A stretch of DNA of 27,444 nt from Eubacterium sp. CAG:252 (GTDB lineage: Bacteria > Bacillota > Clostridia > Lachnospirales > Lachnospiraceae): contig FR886275.1 in the NCBI GenBank assembly GCA_000436535.1, forward strand, positions 1-27,444. The letters are read 5' to 3'. The position numbers were made by a program, and so were the translations under genes. The number at the start of each line of letters is the position of its first letter. The first letter of the stretch is position 1. The notes beneath the pieces are model-generated. The model was given only the letters and a program-made list of their open reading frames with translations. It did no database searches and was not told where the DNA came from. Shown here in pieces: positions 1 to 6,914 of this stretch.

Positions 1-21
1 TTAATTATCATAGAAGTTTGA
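1..21 (+). CDS. azlC: C-terminal tail of probable AzlC permease (partial)
   Basis: Frame 1 is open from the window edge and reads LIIIEV followed by TGA at 19-21. This stop overlaps the TTG that begins azlD (TTGA overlap), the usual translational coupling of azlC-azlD pairs. Only six residues are visible, so the identity rests on the neighbour alone and is inference. Confidence 0.35.
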   Translation, partial: LIIIEV

Positions 22-368
22 ATTTACAGACTTTTTTTCATAGTCTCCAAATAATAACAATCGCTATGTGTATTGCAGCTACTATGCTGACTCGCTTTCT
101 TCCATTTTTTATATTTAATGAAAATAAAAAAACACCAGCATATGTACAGTATCTTGGAAAATATCTTCCTTCTGCTGTTTTTGGTATGCTGGTGATATAT
201 TGTCTTAAAAATGTGAGCATATTACGTGGCAGCCATGGTATACCTGAACTTATATCTATCATTATTACCGGAGTACTGCATATATGGAAACGCAATATGC
301 TGATATCAATAGCTGGAGGCACTATATGTTATATGCTTCTTATACATTTTATATTTACAGATATCTGA
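18..368 (+). CDS. azlD: AzlD-family branched-chain amino acid transport protein
   Basis: A 116-residue hydrophobic protein. The small subunit AzlD works with AzlC in the membrane to export branched-chain amino acids or analogues. The sequence shows about four membrane segments and the family hallmarks LTRFLPF near residues 24-30 and YLGKYLPSAVFGML near 45-58, followed by YCLK. Length fits the family (about 100-110). The start is a TTG overlapping the preceding stop (TTGA), with a weak AGAAG just upstream; the frame is also open to the window edge, so an upstream start cannot be excluded. The gene converges on the sirtuin gene with only about 20 bases between stops. Confidence 0.85.
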   Translation: MNLQTFFHSLQIITIAMCIAATMLTRFLPFFIFNENKKTPAYVQYLGKYLPSAVFGMLVIYCLKNVSILRGSHGIPELISIIITGVLHIWKRNMLISIAGGTICYMLLIHFIFTDI

Positions 369-390
369 TATCTGTATAGTTTTTATTTTA
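357..390 (+). terminator. weak hairpin terminator after azlD
   Basis: ACAGATAT (357-364), loop CTG, ATATCTGT (368-375), then ATAG and a T-rich run from 380. The stem is AT-rich and overlaps the azlD stop codon region, so strength is doubtful. Confidence 0.35.
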
Positions 391-1311
391 TGCAGAATGT
401 ATAGCGGATAGTACTTCGCATATATCTCCATCTATACATAATGCTCTATCACTAATCTCCTTTGGTGCAAATGCTTCTCCATAATTAATGCATACATACG
501 AAGCATCTGGATTTTTATATGTTTCATTCCAGAAGTTATATTTTACTATGCCGGGTGTGTTCATTCCTACTCCAAGTTCTAAGAATAATACCCTGTCTTT
601 TTTATGCCTTCTCATAAAGTCTGAATATCTTCCTCCTGCCTTATACCATCCCTCATCCTGCACAAATGTATCATCTGCCCTTAAGTTCATAGACATCGGC
701 TTTCCACACACCGGACAATATGGTATAAGCTTTGATGGAATTCTCATATCTTTCTGCTGCTCTACCATATCACGCACAATATCTTCATTATCATATGTGA
801 CATCGCTACAAGGCTCACTGCACTGGAACAAGCCATAATCCCCCTGTGTATAGAATAGTCTGTGTTTATCAAAGCCGGCCTTCTGGAACTGGTGGTCAAC
901 ATTGGTTGTAAGCACAAAATAATCTTTATTCTTAACAAGTTCAAAAAGTCTTTTATATGTTCCATTGTCCACATCCATATATCGGTTAATATATATGTAT
1001 CTCGACCAGTAAGCCCAGTGCTCCTCAAGACTTTCAAATGGATAGAAGCCGCCTGAATACATATCTTTAAAACCATACTTTTCAATGAAATCAGAGAAAT
1101 TATCTTCAAAACGCTTTCCTGAATATGTAAACCCTGCCGAAGTTGACAGACCTGCTCCTGCGCCTATAACTATCGTGTCCGATTTATTCAATAACTCTTC
1201 TAATTTTTTCACTTTACTATTCTCATATTTTTCATTACATATCTTAAATCTTGTATCATCTGAATTAACTTCTGCTGCTTTTACATTAACTGTCTTATTA
1301 TCGGTATCCAA
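388..1311 (-). CDS. class M sirtuin (SirTM-like), protein ADP-ribosyltransferase
   Basis: SIR2-family NAD-dependent enzyme of about 307 residues. Motifs: GAGAGLSTSAGF (NAD binding, Rossmann), TTNVDHQF in place of the canonical TQNID-H of deacylase sirtuins, a CPVCGKPM half zinc motif, and LELGVGMNTPG. The TTNVDHQ form and the length fit the SirTM class, which in Staphylococcus and Streptococcus ADP-ribosylates a lipoylated GcvH-like carrier (established for the family). Start choice: an ATG at 1353 lies within the macrodomain gene without a good ribosome site. In the same frame TTG at 1311 is preceded by AGGAGG with a 4-base gap, so TTG is preferred. The gene overlaps the macrodomain gene by 14 bases, suggesting coupled translation. 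No lplA or gcvH-like gene is in the window. Confidence 0.85.
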   Translation of the reverse strand: MDTDNKTVNVKAAEVNSDDTRFKICNEKYENSKVKKLEELLNKSDTIVIGAGAGLSTSAGFTYSGKRFEDNFSDFIEKYGFKDMYSGGFYPFESLEEHWAYWSRYIYINRYMDVDNGTYKRLFELVKNKDYFVLTTNVDHQFQKAGFDKHRLFYTQGDYGLFQCSEPCSDVTYDNEDIVRDMVEQQKDMRIPSKLIPYCPVCGKPMSMNLRADDTFVQDEGWYKAGGRYSDFMRRHKKDRVLFLELGVGMNTPGIVKYNFWNETYKNPDASYVCINYGEAFAPKEISDRALCIDGDICEVLSAIHSA

Positions 1312-2083
1312 GCAGCCTCCTGTAAATGCTGTAATCTTCTTCTTTAAAAACATTAAATACCACCCTCTCTATTCTGTCATCCTCTTTTAGATAATCCTGT
1401 ACTGTCTGCACGGCTATTTCAGCAGCTTTATTCTGTGGAAAATGAAACACTCCAGTGGATATGCAGCAAAATGCTATACTTTTAAGTCCACTATCCGCAG
1501 CAAGTTTAAGACATGACCTGTAACAGTCTGAAAGCTCATTACAATGCATTTTCGTAAGTCTTCCTGATACAATAGGGCCTACTGTATGAAGCACATAACT
1601 ACATGGAAGATTATATGCCGGTGTTATCTTGGCGCTCCCTGTCGGTTCTTCATATCCCTGCTCATTCATAAGTTCATCACACTTAAGACGAAGCTGTATT
1701 CCGCTTACGCTATGTATTATGTTATCTATGCAGGAATGATTTGGTATAAAGCAGCCTCTTAATGCACTGTTAGCTGCATTTACGATTGCATCTATCTTTA
1801 ATGTTGTTATATCACCACGCCACAATACAAGTCTGTCATCAAGCGGCGAAGCCTCTAATGCAGTACTGTCAGTTATACCACGCATACTAACTTCTTCACT
1901 TAAGTAATCGTCCTGTAGCCTGCGGAATTCATCACTTATAGGTTCCGGCTCACGCACATTCATAAGTCCTCTTAACAGCCTTTTCTGTTCCTCCTCATCC
2001 TCTGGTATGCTTAATGCCCTGTATTGAGGCGACTCTGCAAGCAGGTCTTTTATAAGTTCTATTCTTTTTTCTTCGTGTGTCAT
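1298..2083 (-). CDS. macrodomain protein-ADP-ribose hydrolase (SirTM-linked, zinc type)
   Basis: A 261-residue protein. An alpha-helical N-terminal region (about residues 1-80) precedes a macrodomain with GDITTLKIDAIVNAANS (ADP-ribose binding), then GCFIPNHSCIDN, whose Cys/His/Cys are the metal ligands of the zinc-containing macrodomains linked to SirTM. HTVGPIV and the CISTGVFHFP loop follow. By family knowledge it removes ADP-ribose placed by the partner sirtuin. The start is ATG 2083, with GAGG six bases upstream; longer in-frame ATGs exist to 2200 but their extension is Cys-rich and unlike the family. First gene of a two-gene operon with the sirtuin. Confidence 0.88.
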   Translation of the reverse strand: MTHEEKRIELIKDLLAESPQYRALSIPEDEEEQKRLLRGLMNVREPEPISDEFRRLQDDYLSEEVSMRGITDSTALEASPLDDRLVLWRGDITTLKIDAIVNAANSALRGCFIPNHSCIDNIIHSVSGIQLRLKCDELMNEQGYEEPTGSAKITPAYNLPCSYVLHTVGPIVSGRLTKMHCNELSDCYRSCLKLAADSGLKSIAFCCISTGVFHFPQNKAAEIAVQTVQDYLKEDDRIERVVFNVFKEEDYSIYRRLLGYR

Positions 2084-2158
2084 ATCTATCCTCATTTCTG
2101 TGCATGTTTTTTGCGCATAACAAGTTTGTATCAAGTGCGCGCAGACACAAATCTCACG

Positions 2159-2204
2159 TGTGAAAAATTGATTTTTCACACTATCCCCATTATTTAACAT
2201 TATA
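2159..2204 (-). promoter_or_regulatory. promoter -10 and 22-bp palindromic operator of the macrodomain-sirtuin operon
   Basis: Minus-strand TATAAT at 2204-2199, followed downstream by a perfect palindrome at 2159-2180: TGTGAAAAAT, TG, ATTTTTCACA (10-bp arms, 2-base centre). The -35 region is weak (AATACA at 17 bp). The palindrome covers the expected initial transcribed region, a typical repressor position. The cognate regulator is not identified. Confidence 0.5.
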
Positions 2205-2350
2205 ATGATTTATTGGCAAAATGTATTTTTAAAAATTTACTCACTTATAGTTATTTTAATATTTTCTCATCATATTGTTGTATAATGTTACTATATTTTA
2301 TCTACCTTTTATAATCATTTACCCACCAAATATTTTATTTAAAATATTTA

Positions 2351-2965
2351 TTACTGTATATTATTCACTGCCTTGACAGGACAATTCTCATAACACGCCC
2401 CACAATGAAGACAATTATGTTTATTTATTATATAAGGTGTTCCCTCATATATACATTTCTGCGGACATACCTTCTGGCACGCTCCACAACCTATACATTT
2501 ATCTGTTATATGATATCCTTTTTTATGTATTGTAGCACTTCCAAACTTGTATGTGTCCCTGAATATAGGATTAACACCAAGATTAAAGTACTCAAGCTCT
2601 GCCTTATCAATACAAAACACTATTCCTATATTTCTTGTGTCACCCGGATATACATTGGCAAGATATGGCTGTTCTTCAAATATTTTATCCATCCACTTTT
2701 TCTGTTCATCCTCCGCCACTGGGTATGCCTTTCCCGACAAACGTATCATTTCCTTATATTTCGTATAAGCAAGTGTCTGAACCCTTCCATCTCTTAACAA
2801 CTCTTTACAGAAGTTCTTACCTCTTGCCGTAAAAAAATATAGTGCATCAGGCTCATAATGAATAGCACTTATATTTCTTATCTGTGGTGCACCAGTTTCA
2901 TCAACCGTTGCAAATGCAAGCACCCCAACAAGCTGCATTTTTCTTAAACATGTTGCTAAGTCCAT
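2351..2965 (-). CDS. pyridoxamine 5'-phosphate oxidase-like flavin protein with C-terminal 2x[4Fe-4S] ferredoxin domain
   Basis: A 204-residue two-domain protein. Residues about 1-130 form an FMN-binding split barrel of the PNPOx-like family (VGVLAFATVDETGAPQIRNIS; ALYFFTARGKNF). Residues about 150-200 carry two ferredoxin motifs, CIGCGACQKVCP and CLHCGACYENCP. Such fusions are presumed electron-transfer flavoproteins; the substrate is unknown. The start ATG has GGAGG with good spacing. It lies downstream of the radical SAM maturase and nitroreductase remnant on the same strand with a 110-base gap, so it may supply electrons to that locus (inference) or be independent. Confidence 0.8.
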   Translation of the reverse strand: MDLATCLRKMQLVGVLAFATVDETGAPQIRNISAIHYEPDALYFFTARGKNFCKELLRDGRVQTLAYTKYKEMIRLSGKAYPVAEDEQKKWMDKIFEEQPYLANVYPGDTRNIGIVFCIDKAELEYFNLGVNPIFRDTYKFGSATIHKKGYHITDKCIGCGACQKVCPQKCIYEGTPYIINKHNCLHCGACYENCPVKAVNNIQ

Positions 2966-3075
2966 AATTTTCCTCCATTCAATATTTATACTTTAAGTTC
3001 TTTACTATAAATTTTCATTTATTATTTCATCTGCTAATCTATGGTATTCTATTTATTTTTTCGGATAAAACATTT

Positions 3076-3446
3076 TTACTCTTCAATAATTACGGTTCGT
3101 CCTGCCCTTCGTGGCTTACTGTGTGGCTGTTCGCCATCTATCAATCCAAGAATAACGAACCCCTGACATGCATAATTATCAGGCACATTCCATTCCTTCA
3201 TTAACCTCTTACCTTCTTCTGATGCAAATGTTTCATAACCTCTTGATACTATACACGATGCTATTCCAAGCTCTGTCGCCTGTAGCACCATATTTTCCAT
3301 AATACAGAATGCATCGGCTGTCTTGAAAAGAAAGTTATCCTGTCAAAATGCGCCATATTCATCTTACCTATATGAGCTGTAAGTTCTTTGTTATGTACCG
3401 CAACCATCATACTTCTCTGACCTCCACCTGCGTTAGGCGCATATTT
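3076..3446 (-). pseudogene. nitroreductase-family protein, N-terminally truncated and frameshifted
   Basis: The second half reads MENMVLQATELGIASCIVSR to PRRAGRTVIIEE, typical of the C-terminal half of FMN nitroreductases. Upstream, one frame gives APNAGGGQRSMMVAVHNKEL to MAHFDR and a shifted frame gives NFLFKTADAFCIMENM, so the original reading frame breaks at about 3337-3345. The first about 60 residues of the family (RRS-R-Y motif) are missing; the remnant begins right after an AT-rich stretch following the maturase stop, consistent with a deletion. A start at the internal ATG (3300) would encode only 74 residues lacking most FMN contacts. Not likely functional. Confidence 0.8.
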
Positions 3447-3463
3447 TCATTATAATAATATTA

Positions 3464-4537
3464 TTATAATTCTTCACCCGTAATATCGTTTCTTGTCTTC
3501 CAGCACTGTGGGTCAGCACCATAGAAGCTGCCATTCGTGCCATTGGCTACCGCAGGACATCCACGGCACCACGCCTTAAGTTCACATTTACTGCACTTCG
3601 TAAATTTATCATAATCTCTATAATTTTCCATCTGCCCTACCCAGACATCAGCAAGCCTGTCCTCATATACATTGGCAACCTTACTGTCAGTAACTCTCCT
3701 GCATGCCATAATATCACCATTGGAAGCTATCGTTATATGGCAGTTACCACAATTACAGCCGCCATATATCACTCCTGACTTAGCATATTCTGGAATACTG
3801 AATTCTCCATTTTCGTATTCATATAAGGTCCATAAATGGTCTTTTTTATTAAAATAAGTTTCGCACCCTTCCGCTTCATATTTCTTTATCTTTTCATCAC
3901 ATATCTGAAGCAGCTTTTTATATTCCTGTGGTGTCATACTTGTGTCGACCTCCCCACCTGTAGGAACATATCTTGAAAATGCAAATACTTTTACTTTCGC
4001 TTTAACAACTGTATCCATAATATCTGGTATCTCATTCATATTGGTCTTTGATACTGTACTCATAATTACACTCTTAATACCTGCACGGTTAAGACATCCT
4101 ACTTTTTCCAGTGTAGTATCAAAGCTTCCGGGCTTTCTGAACCAGTCGTGAGTTTCTTTCATTCCATCTAAAGACATCTGATATTTTTCACAGCCACACG
4201 CCTTTAACATCTGACAGACTTCATCATTAAGGTGGAAAGGATTACCCATAAGTGTAAATGGTATGTCTTTACTTTTCAGAAGCACCATAAGTTTCCAGAA
4301 ATCAGGATGCAGAATAGGGTCGCCACCTGTTATATAAAAATATGGTATTCTGTTATACACCCTGCAAAAGTCCTCACAATTATCGACAACTTTCTGCATT
4401 TGCTCCCATGTCATACTTTTTAATGCCTTACAGCCATCTCCTGAAAATATATAACAATGCTTGCATCGCTGGTCACATTCATCTGTAATATGCCATTGAA
4501 ATGAAAAATATGATTTTCTCTGTGTATTCTTGCTCAT
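3464..4537 (-). CDS. radical SAM/SPASM peptide maturase (ACGX-type RiPP system)
   Basis: A 357-residue enzyme. The radical SAM cluster motif CDQRCKHC (C-x3-C-x2-C) is at residues 21-28, followed by YITGGDP (GGD-type SAM contact). The C-terminal SPASM region binds auxiliary Fe-S clusters: CGNCHITIASNGDIMAC, then CSKCELKAWCRGCP and a last Cys in DPQCW. This is the architecture of maturases that install thioether or carbon crosslinks in ribosomal peptides. The gene for a Cys-repeat peptide lies 229 bases upstream on the same strand. From memory, NCBI curates a radical SAM/SPASM group of an ACGX system; membership here is inference from the repeat. Start: ATG 4549 sits directly against its only AGAGAGG, so ATG 4537 is preferred; both are possible. 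Confidence 0.88.
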   Translation of the reverse strand: MSKNTQRKSYFSFQWHITDECDQRCKHCYIFSGDGCKALKSMTWEQMQKVVDNCEDFCRVYNRIPYFYITGGDPILHPDFWKLMVLLKSKDIPFTLMGNPFHLNDEVCQMLKACGCEKYQMSLDGMKETHDWFRKPGSFDTTLEKVGCLNRAGIKSVIMSTVSKTNMNEIPDIMDTVVKAKVKVFAFSRYVPTGGEVDTSMTPQEYKKLLQICDEKIKKYEAEGCETYFNKKDHLWTLYEYENGEFSIPEYAKSGVIYGGCNCGNCHITIASNGDIMACRRVTDSKVANVYEDRLADVWVGQMENYRDYDKFTKCSKCELKAWCRGCPAVANGTNGSFYGADPQCWKTRNDITGEEL

Positions 4538-4689
4538 ATCCGCACCCATCCTCTCTGTTTAAAGTTGTATTATATAAAACTCTGCTCAATTAACTTTTAA
4601 TCAATATTTACTGATAATAAAAAACTGGTTCAAATGCACATTTATCGTTATCAATACATCTCTGTAAATAAATATACATATTATTCTTT

Positions 4690-4727
4690 AACCAGATTAT
4701 CTGTATGCATAGGCAGATAATCTGGTT
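4690..4727. terminator. 14-bp hairpin between precursor and maturase genes (attenuator or processing site)
   Basis: AACCAGATTATCTG (4690-4703), 10-base loop, CAGATAATCTGGTT (4714-4727), a perfect stem. In the gene direction (minus) the stem is followed by AAAGAATAAT, not a T run; on the plus strand it is followed by TTTTACTATT. It may set the high precursor to enzyme ratio typical of RiPP operons by stabilising the upstream message rather than by classical termination. Confidence 0.6.
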
Positions 4728-4766
4728 TTACTATTAATATTTGTTATGAATATCTAAGCACTCTTC

Positions 4767-4910
4767 TTACTTTTCTCCTGCTCCGCATGCTGTTCCACAT
4801 GCTGCTGGTTTCTCTTCTGGCTTTTCTCCTGCCACACATGCTGTTCCACATGCTGCTGTCGCTGGCTTATCCTCTGCCTTCATCCATCCAAATAAATTTG
4901 CTAATGCCAT
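4767..4910 (-). CDS. Cys-repeat RiPP precursor peptide (ACGTAC repeats), 47 aa
   Basis: Short reading frame with an excellent ribosome site (AGGAGG, 8 bases before ATG 4910). Residues 1-18 form a leader-like segment starting MALANLFGWMKAEDKPAT. Residues 19-30 and 36-47 are near-identical core repeats AACGTACVAGEK and AACGTACGAGEK, joined by PEEKP; the only four cysteines of the peptide lie in these. The stop directly follows the second repeat. The regular Cys-Gly-Thr-Ala-Cys pattern next to a radical SAM/SPASM enzyme indicates a post-translationally modified peptide, probably thioether-bridged (inference). No export or protease gene is adjacent. Final product and role are unknown. Confidence 0.85.
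   Translation of the reverse strand: MALANLFGWMKAEDKPATAACGTACVAGEKPEEKPAACGTACGAGEK
4770..4856 (-). repeat. two tandem 36-nt core repeats with 15-nt spacer in the precursor gene
   Basis: Units at 4821-4856 and 4770-4805, period 51 nt, each encoding 12 residues with C-x3-C. They differ at a synonymous Cys codon (TGT/TGC) and a Val/Gly codon, so the duplication is recent or maintained by selection. Confidence 0.85.
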
Positions 4911-5053
4911 AGCTGTTACCTCCTGTATAATATATTGTCTGGCTGTCGCCGATTACATTTTCATAATATCAATTATTGAAAATTAAACAACTACGCACTT
5001 TTTTGTGGGTTAGTTACATAAAGGTGACTATTGGATATTCCCCACAATAACAA

Positions 5054-5090
5054 ACACAGGCTCATGAAGTATTCTTTCACAAGCCTGTGT
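5054..5090 (-). terminator. hairpin terminator after the XRE-DUF3169 operon
   Basis: Minus-strand RNA: ACACAGGCTTGTGA, 9-base loop, TCATGAGCCTGTGT (two G-U pairs), then TTTGTTATTGT. It lies about 60 bases past the DUF3169 stop and separates it from the RiPP precursor promoter region. Confidence 0.6.
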
Positions 5091-5148
5091 CATTCAAATA
5101 TTAATTTTACAAGTAATCAATAATTCAGCAGTTGCATCTGCATTTCAT

Positions 5149-5943
5149 TTACATAATCTTGTTACCAGCTCTTGAATATTTAATACACTCTTTACAATAA
5201 ATTGATATATTAACTATCCATATCAGGCTTACTACAAGTGATGGAAGAAAGCCTGTATTAAACATAAGTGCACTGATTGCAAGAATAATTGCAAGTACAC
5301 AACACATACTATTTGTCACATTAAATGCCTTGTATGCACATTTACCAACAACAATCTTTTCAGCCTCATCACATGTTTCCATCCACTTCTTCTGAAACTT
5401 CATATCATATACCGATGCTGTTTTTTCCGGATTCATTATCTTTATACTATCAACACACTTCTGCTGTATGATAACACTTTCTGCCATAATACACAAAAAT
5501 GCTATAATAGCAGCTCCAAAACCTACTGTACTGTTAACTTTTTCAAATAATGATGTGCCACATGAATAAGATGCTGCGAGAAGAAAATATGAAATTATAA
5601 GCGCACCGCTTGAAACCCACTGAACTATAGAAAGCTTCTCTTCAATGATGTCTGATACATCTTCATCTTCACCATCCCACATTAACAACTGTTTCTTTGC
5701 CTTTTTGTAATAAGGAACTAATACAACCGGCATTATAACCGCTATAGCAACCATAATCCATGGTGCAACAAACATTCCAAACTTAAGTCCTGCCGCCTTA
5801 ATACTTCCTGACAATCCATCAATTCCATTTGCAGCAGCAAAATATCCCATTACACCTCCAACCAGAGCAGCAGCGATACATAACACTATAAACTTAGGCA
5901 ATGCCTTTCTGTTTGCTTTCTTAATTTCTTCATTTCCCATCAT
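5149..5943 (-). CDS. DUF3169-family membrane protein
   Basis: A 264-residue integral membrane protein with six likely transmembrane helices in three pairs (near residues 16-35, 55-80, 115-160, 205-245) and a charged cytoplasmic loop containing EDEDVSDIIEEKLS. The pattern and length fit DUF3169 proteins of Firmicutes, which are of unknown function and commonly sit beside small XRE regulators. Start: ATG 5943 has AGGAGG six bases upstream; the in-frame ATG at 6000 lies within the regulator gene and is less likely. The first 14 bases overlap the regulator gene, with the ribosome site inside that gene, implying translational coupling. Confidence 0.8.
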   Translation of the reverse strand: MMGNEEIKKANRKALPKFIVLCIAAALVGGVMGYFAAANGIDGLSGSIKAAGLKFGMFVAPWIMVAIAVIMPVVLVPYYKKAKKQLLMWDGEDEDVSDIIEEKLSIVQWVSSGALIISYFLLAASYSCGTSLFEKVNSTVGFGAAIIAFLCIMAESVIIQQKCVDSIKIMNPEKTASVYDMKFQKKWMETCDEAEKIVVGKCAYKAFNVTNSMCCVLAIILAISALMFNTGFLPSLVVSLIWIVNISIYCKECIKYSRAGNKIM

Positions 5944-6148
5944 TTTGTTCCTCCTGTAAATAAAATACTTCTTCCACGGTGACTCCACATACTTTTGCAA
6001 TCGTTAATGCAAGAGTGACTGACGGCGAATAATCTCCCCTTTCTATAAGACTGATTGTCTGCCTTGACACTCCGCACAGTCTTCCCATCTCCTGCTGATT
6101 GACACCTAGCGCAGCCCTGCGTTCTTTCAAACGATTTCGCAGTATCAT
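5930..6148 (-). CDS. small XRE-family HTH transcriptional regulator
   Basis: A 72-residue single-domain regulator. The helix-turn-helix covers about residues 5-60: RLKERRAALGVNQQEMGRLCGVSRQTISLIERGDYSPSVTLALTIAKVCGVTVEEVF, shown here as the family pattern of N-Q-x-x-M, S-R-Q-T-I-S and E-R-G-D-Y-S-P-S positions. It is of the YozG-like short type paired with membrane proteins. The start at ATG 6148 has GGAGG five bases upstream. It is first in an operon with the DUF3169 gene and probably represses its own promoter, whose spacer and leader contain repeated TGACAA sites. Confidence 0.88.
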   Translation of the reverse strand: MILRNRLKERRAALGVNQQEMGRLCGVSRQTISLIERGDYSPSVTLALTIAKVCGVTVEEVFYLQEEQNDGK

Positions 6149-6162
6149 ACTACACCTCCATA

Positions 6163-6257
6163 TGACAACTTTTATTATCATCTTGACAAGTTTCATTGCT
6201 ATTATGACAACTTCTCTTGTCATTTTGCATTATACTCTTGTCATTATATGGTGTCAA
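6163..6257 (-). promoter_or_regulatory. perfect sigma-A promoter overlaid by five TGACAA half-sites at 21-bp steps
   Basis: Minus strand TTGACA (6257-6252), 17-bp spacer, TATAAT (6234-6229). On the plus strand TGACAA begins at 6163, 6184 and 6205, and its complement TTGTCA at 6217 and 6238; each successive same-orientation site is exactly 21 bp from the last, two DNA turns. The inner pair forms a palindrome ATGACAA, 6 bases, TTGTCAT (6204-6223). One half-site is inside the promoter spacer. This is a likely cooperative operator of the XRE protein encoded just downstream. Confidence 0.8.
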
Positions 6258-6261
6258 TACT

Positions 6262-6354
6262 TAATTAAAATAAAATAATATCCAGCAATAAGACTACATT
6301 AAAATCTACCAAACAATAGATTTTAATATTTATATCTCATTACTGGATATTATT
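6262..6354 (-). terminator. long hairpin terminator after the broken ohrR gene
   Basis: Outer arms AATAATATCCAG (6274-6285) and CTGGATATTATT (6343-6354), inner arms ATTAAAATCTA and TAGATTTTAAT. In the minus direction the stem is followed by TTTATTTTAATT. The far arm overlaps the stop codon of the ohrR remnant. Confidence 0.6.
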
Positions 6355-6861
6355 ATTCCTCAAACATATTAAGCATTTTATGAAGTATCCTATATAATTC
6401 TTTTGCATCTTTTTCATCAAGTGCAACGCAGCCTGCCATTTTATATGGCACTTCGACAGCTTTTTCCCGAAGCTGTCTTCCTTCATCTGTAAGACTTACT
6501 ATAAGACTTCTCTCATCCTTTACATCACGCTGCCTTATAATCAGATTTTCTGCTCAAGCCTTTTTAAAACAGGTGTCAATGTGCCTGAGTCAAGATAAAG
6601 CCTTGCGCCCAGCTCTTTAACATTAATCTGACCGTCCTCCCACAGCACCATCATAGTAATATACTGCGTATATGTAAGGTCGATATCATCAAGATATGGC
6701 TTATATCTTCTCACAATCTCCTTGGCACAGGCATATAAAGGAAAGCATAACTGGTTATCAAGCTTTATCGCCTCATATTTATCATTATTATTTTTATCAA
6801 TTACCTTTTTGTTATTGCTCTGTTTTACTGTAGAACTTTTGTCAGATTTATTATTTTTCAT
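6353..6861 (-). pseudogene. ohrR: OhrR-type MarR regulator, single frameshift
   Basis: The N-terminal part encodes a basic, Asn/Lys-rich start and then LDNQLCFPLYACAKEIVRRY, YTQYITMMVLWE, and LDSGTLTPVLKRLEQK, hallmarks of the organic peroxide sensor OhrR including the reactive Cys in NQLCF. The frame then stops (about 6541). In another frame the expected continuation is intact: LIIRQRDVKDERSLIVSLT through LHKMLNMFEE to a stop at 6353. One base is missing between AAA and CTG codons near 6540-6547. Start ATG 6861 has GAGGAA upstream. No ohr peroxidase gene is nearby. The lesion could also be a sequencing error. Confidence 0.85.
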
Positions 6862-6914
6862 ACCGTTCCTCGTTTCTATGCACATTTTCATACCGACCTT
6901 AATCATAGAAATAT

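Noticed and set aside
2159..2180. CRP/FNR-type site (TGTGA...TCACA)
   Set aside because: The half-sites are separated by 12 bases rather than 6, so the palindrome is better described as an operator for another regulator.
2405..2797. 130-residue plus-strand ORF with Cys/Tyr-rich content
   Set aside because: Antisense to the clearly recognisable PNPOx-ferredoxin gene and without family features.
4770..4856. CRISPR-like direct repeats
   Set aside because: Only two units with 51-nt period, in frame inside a coding sequence; they encode peptide core repeats.
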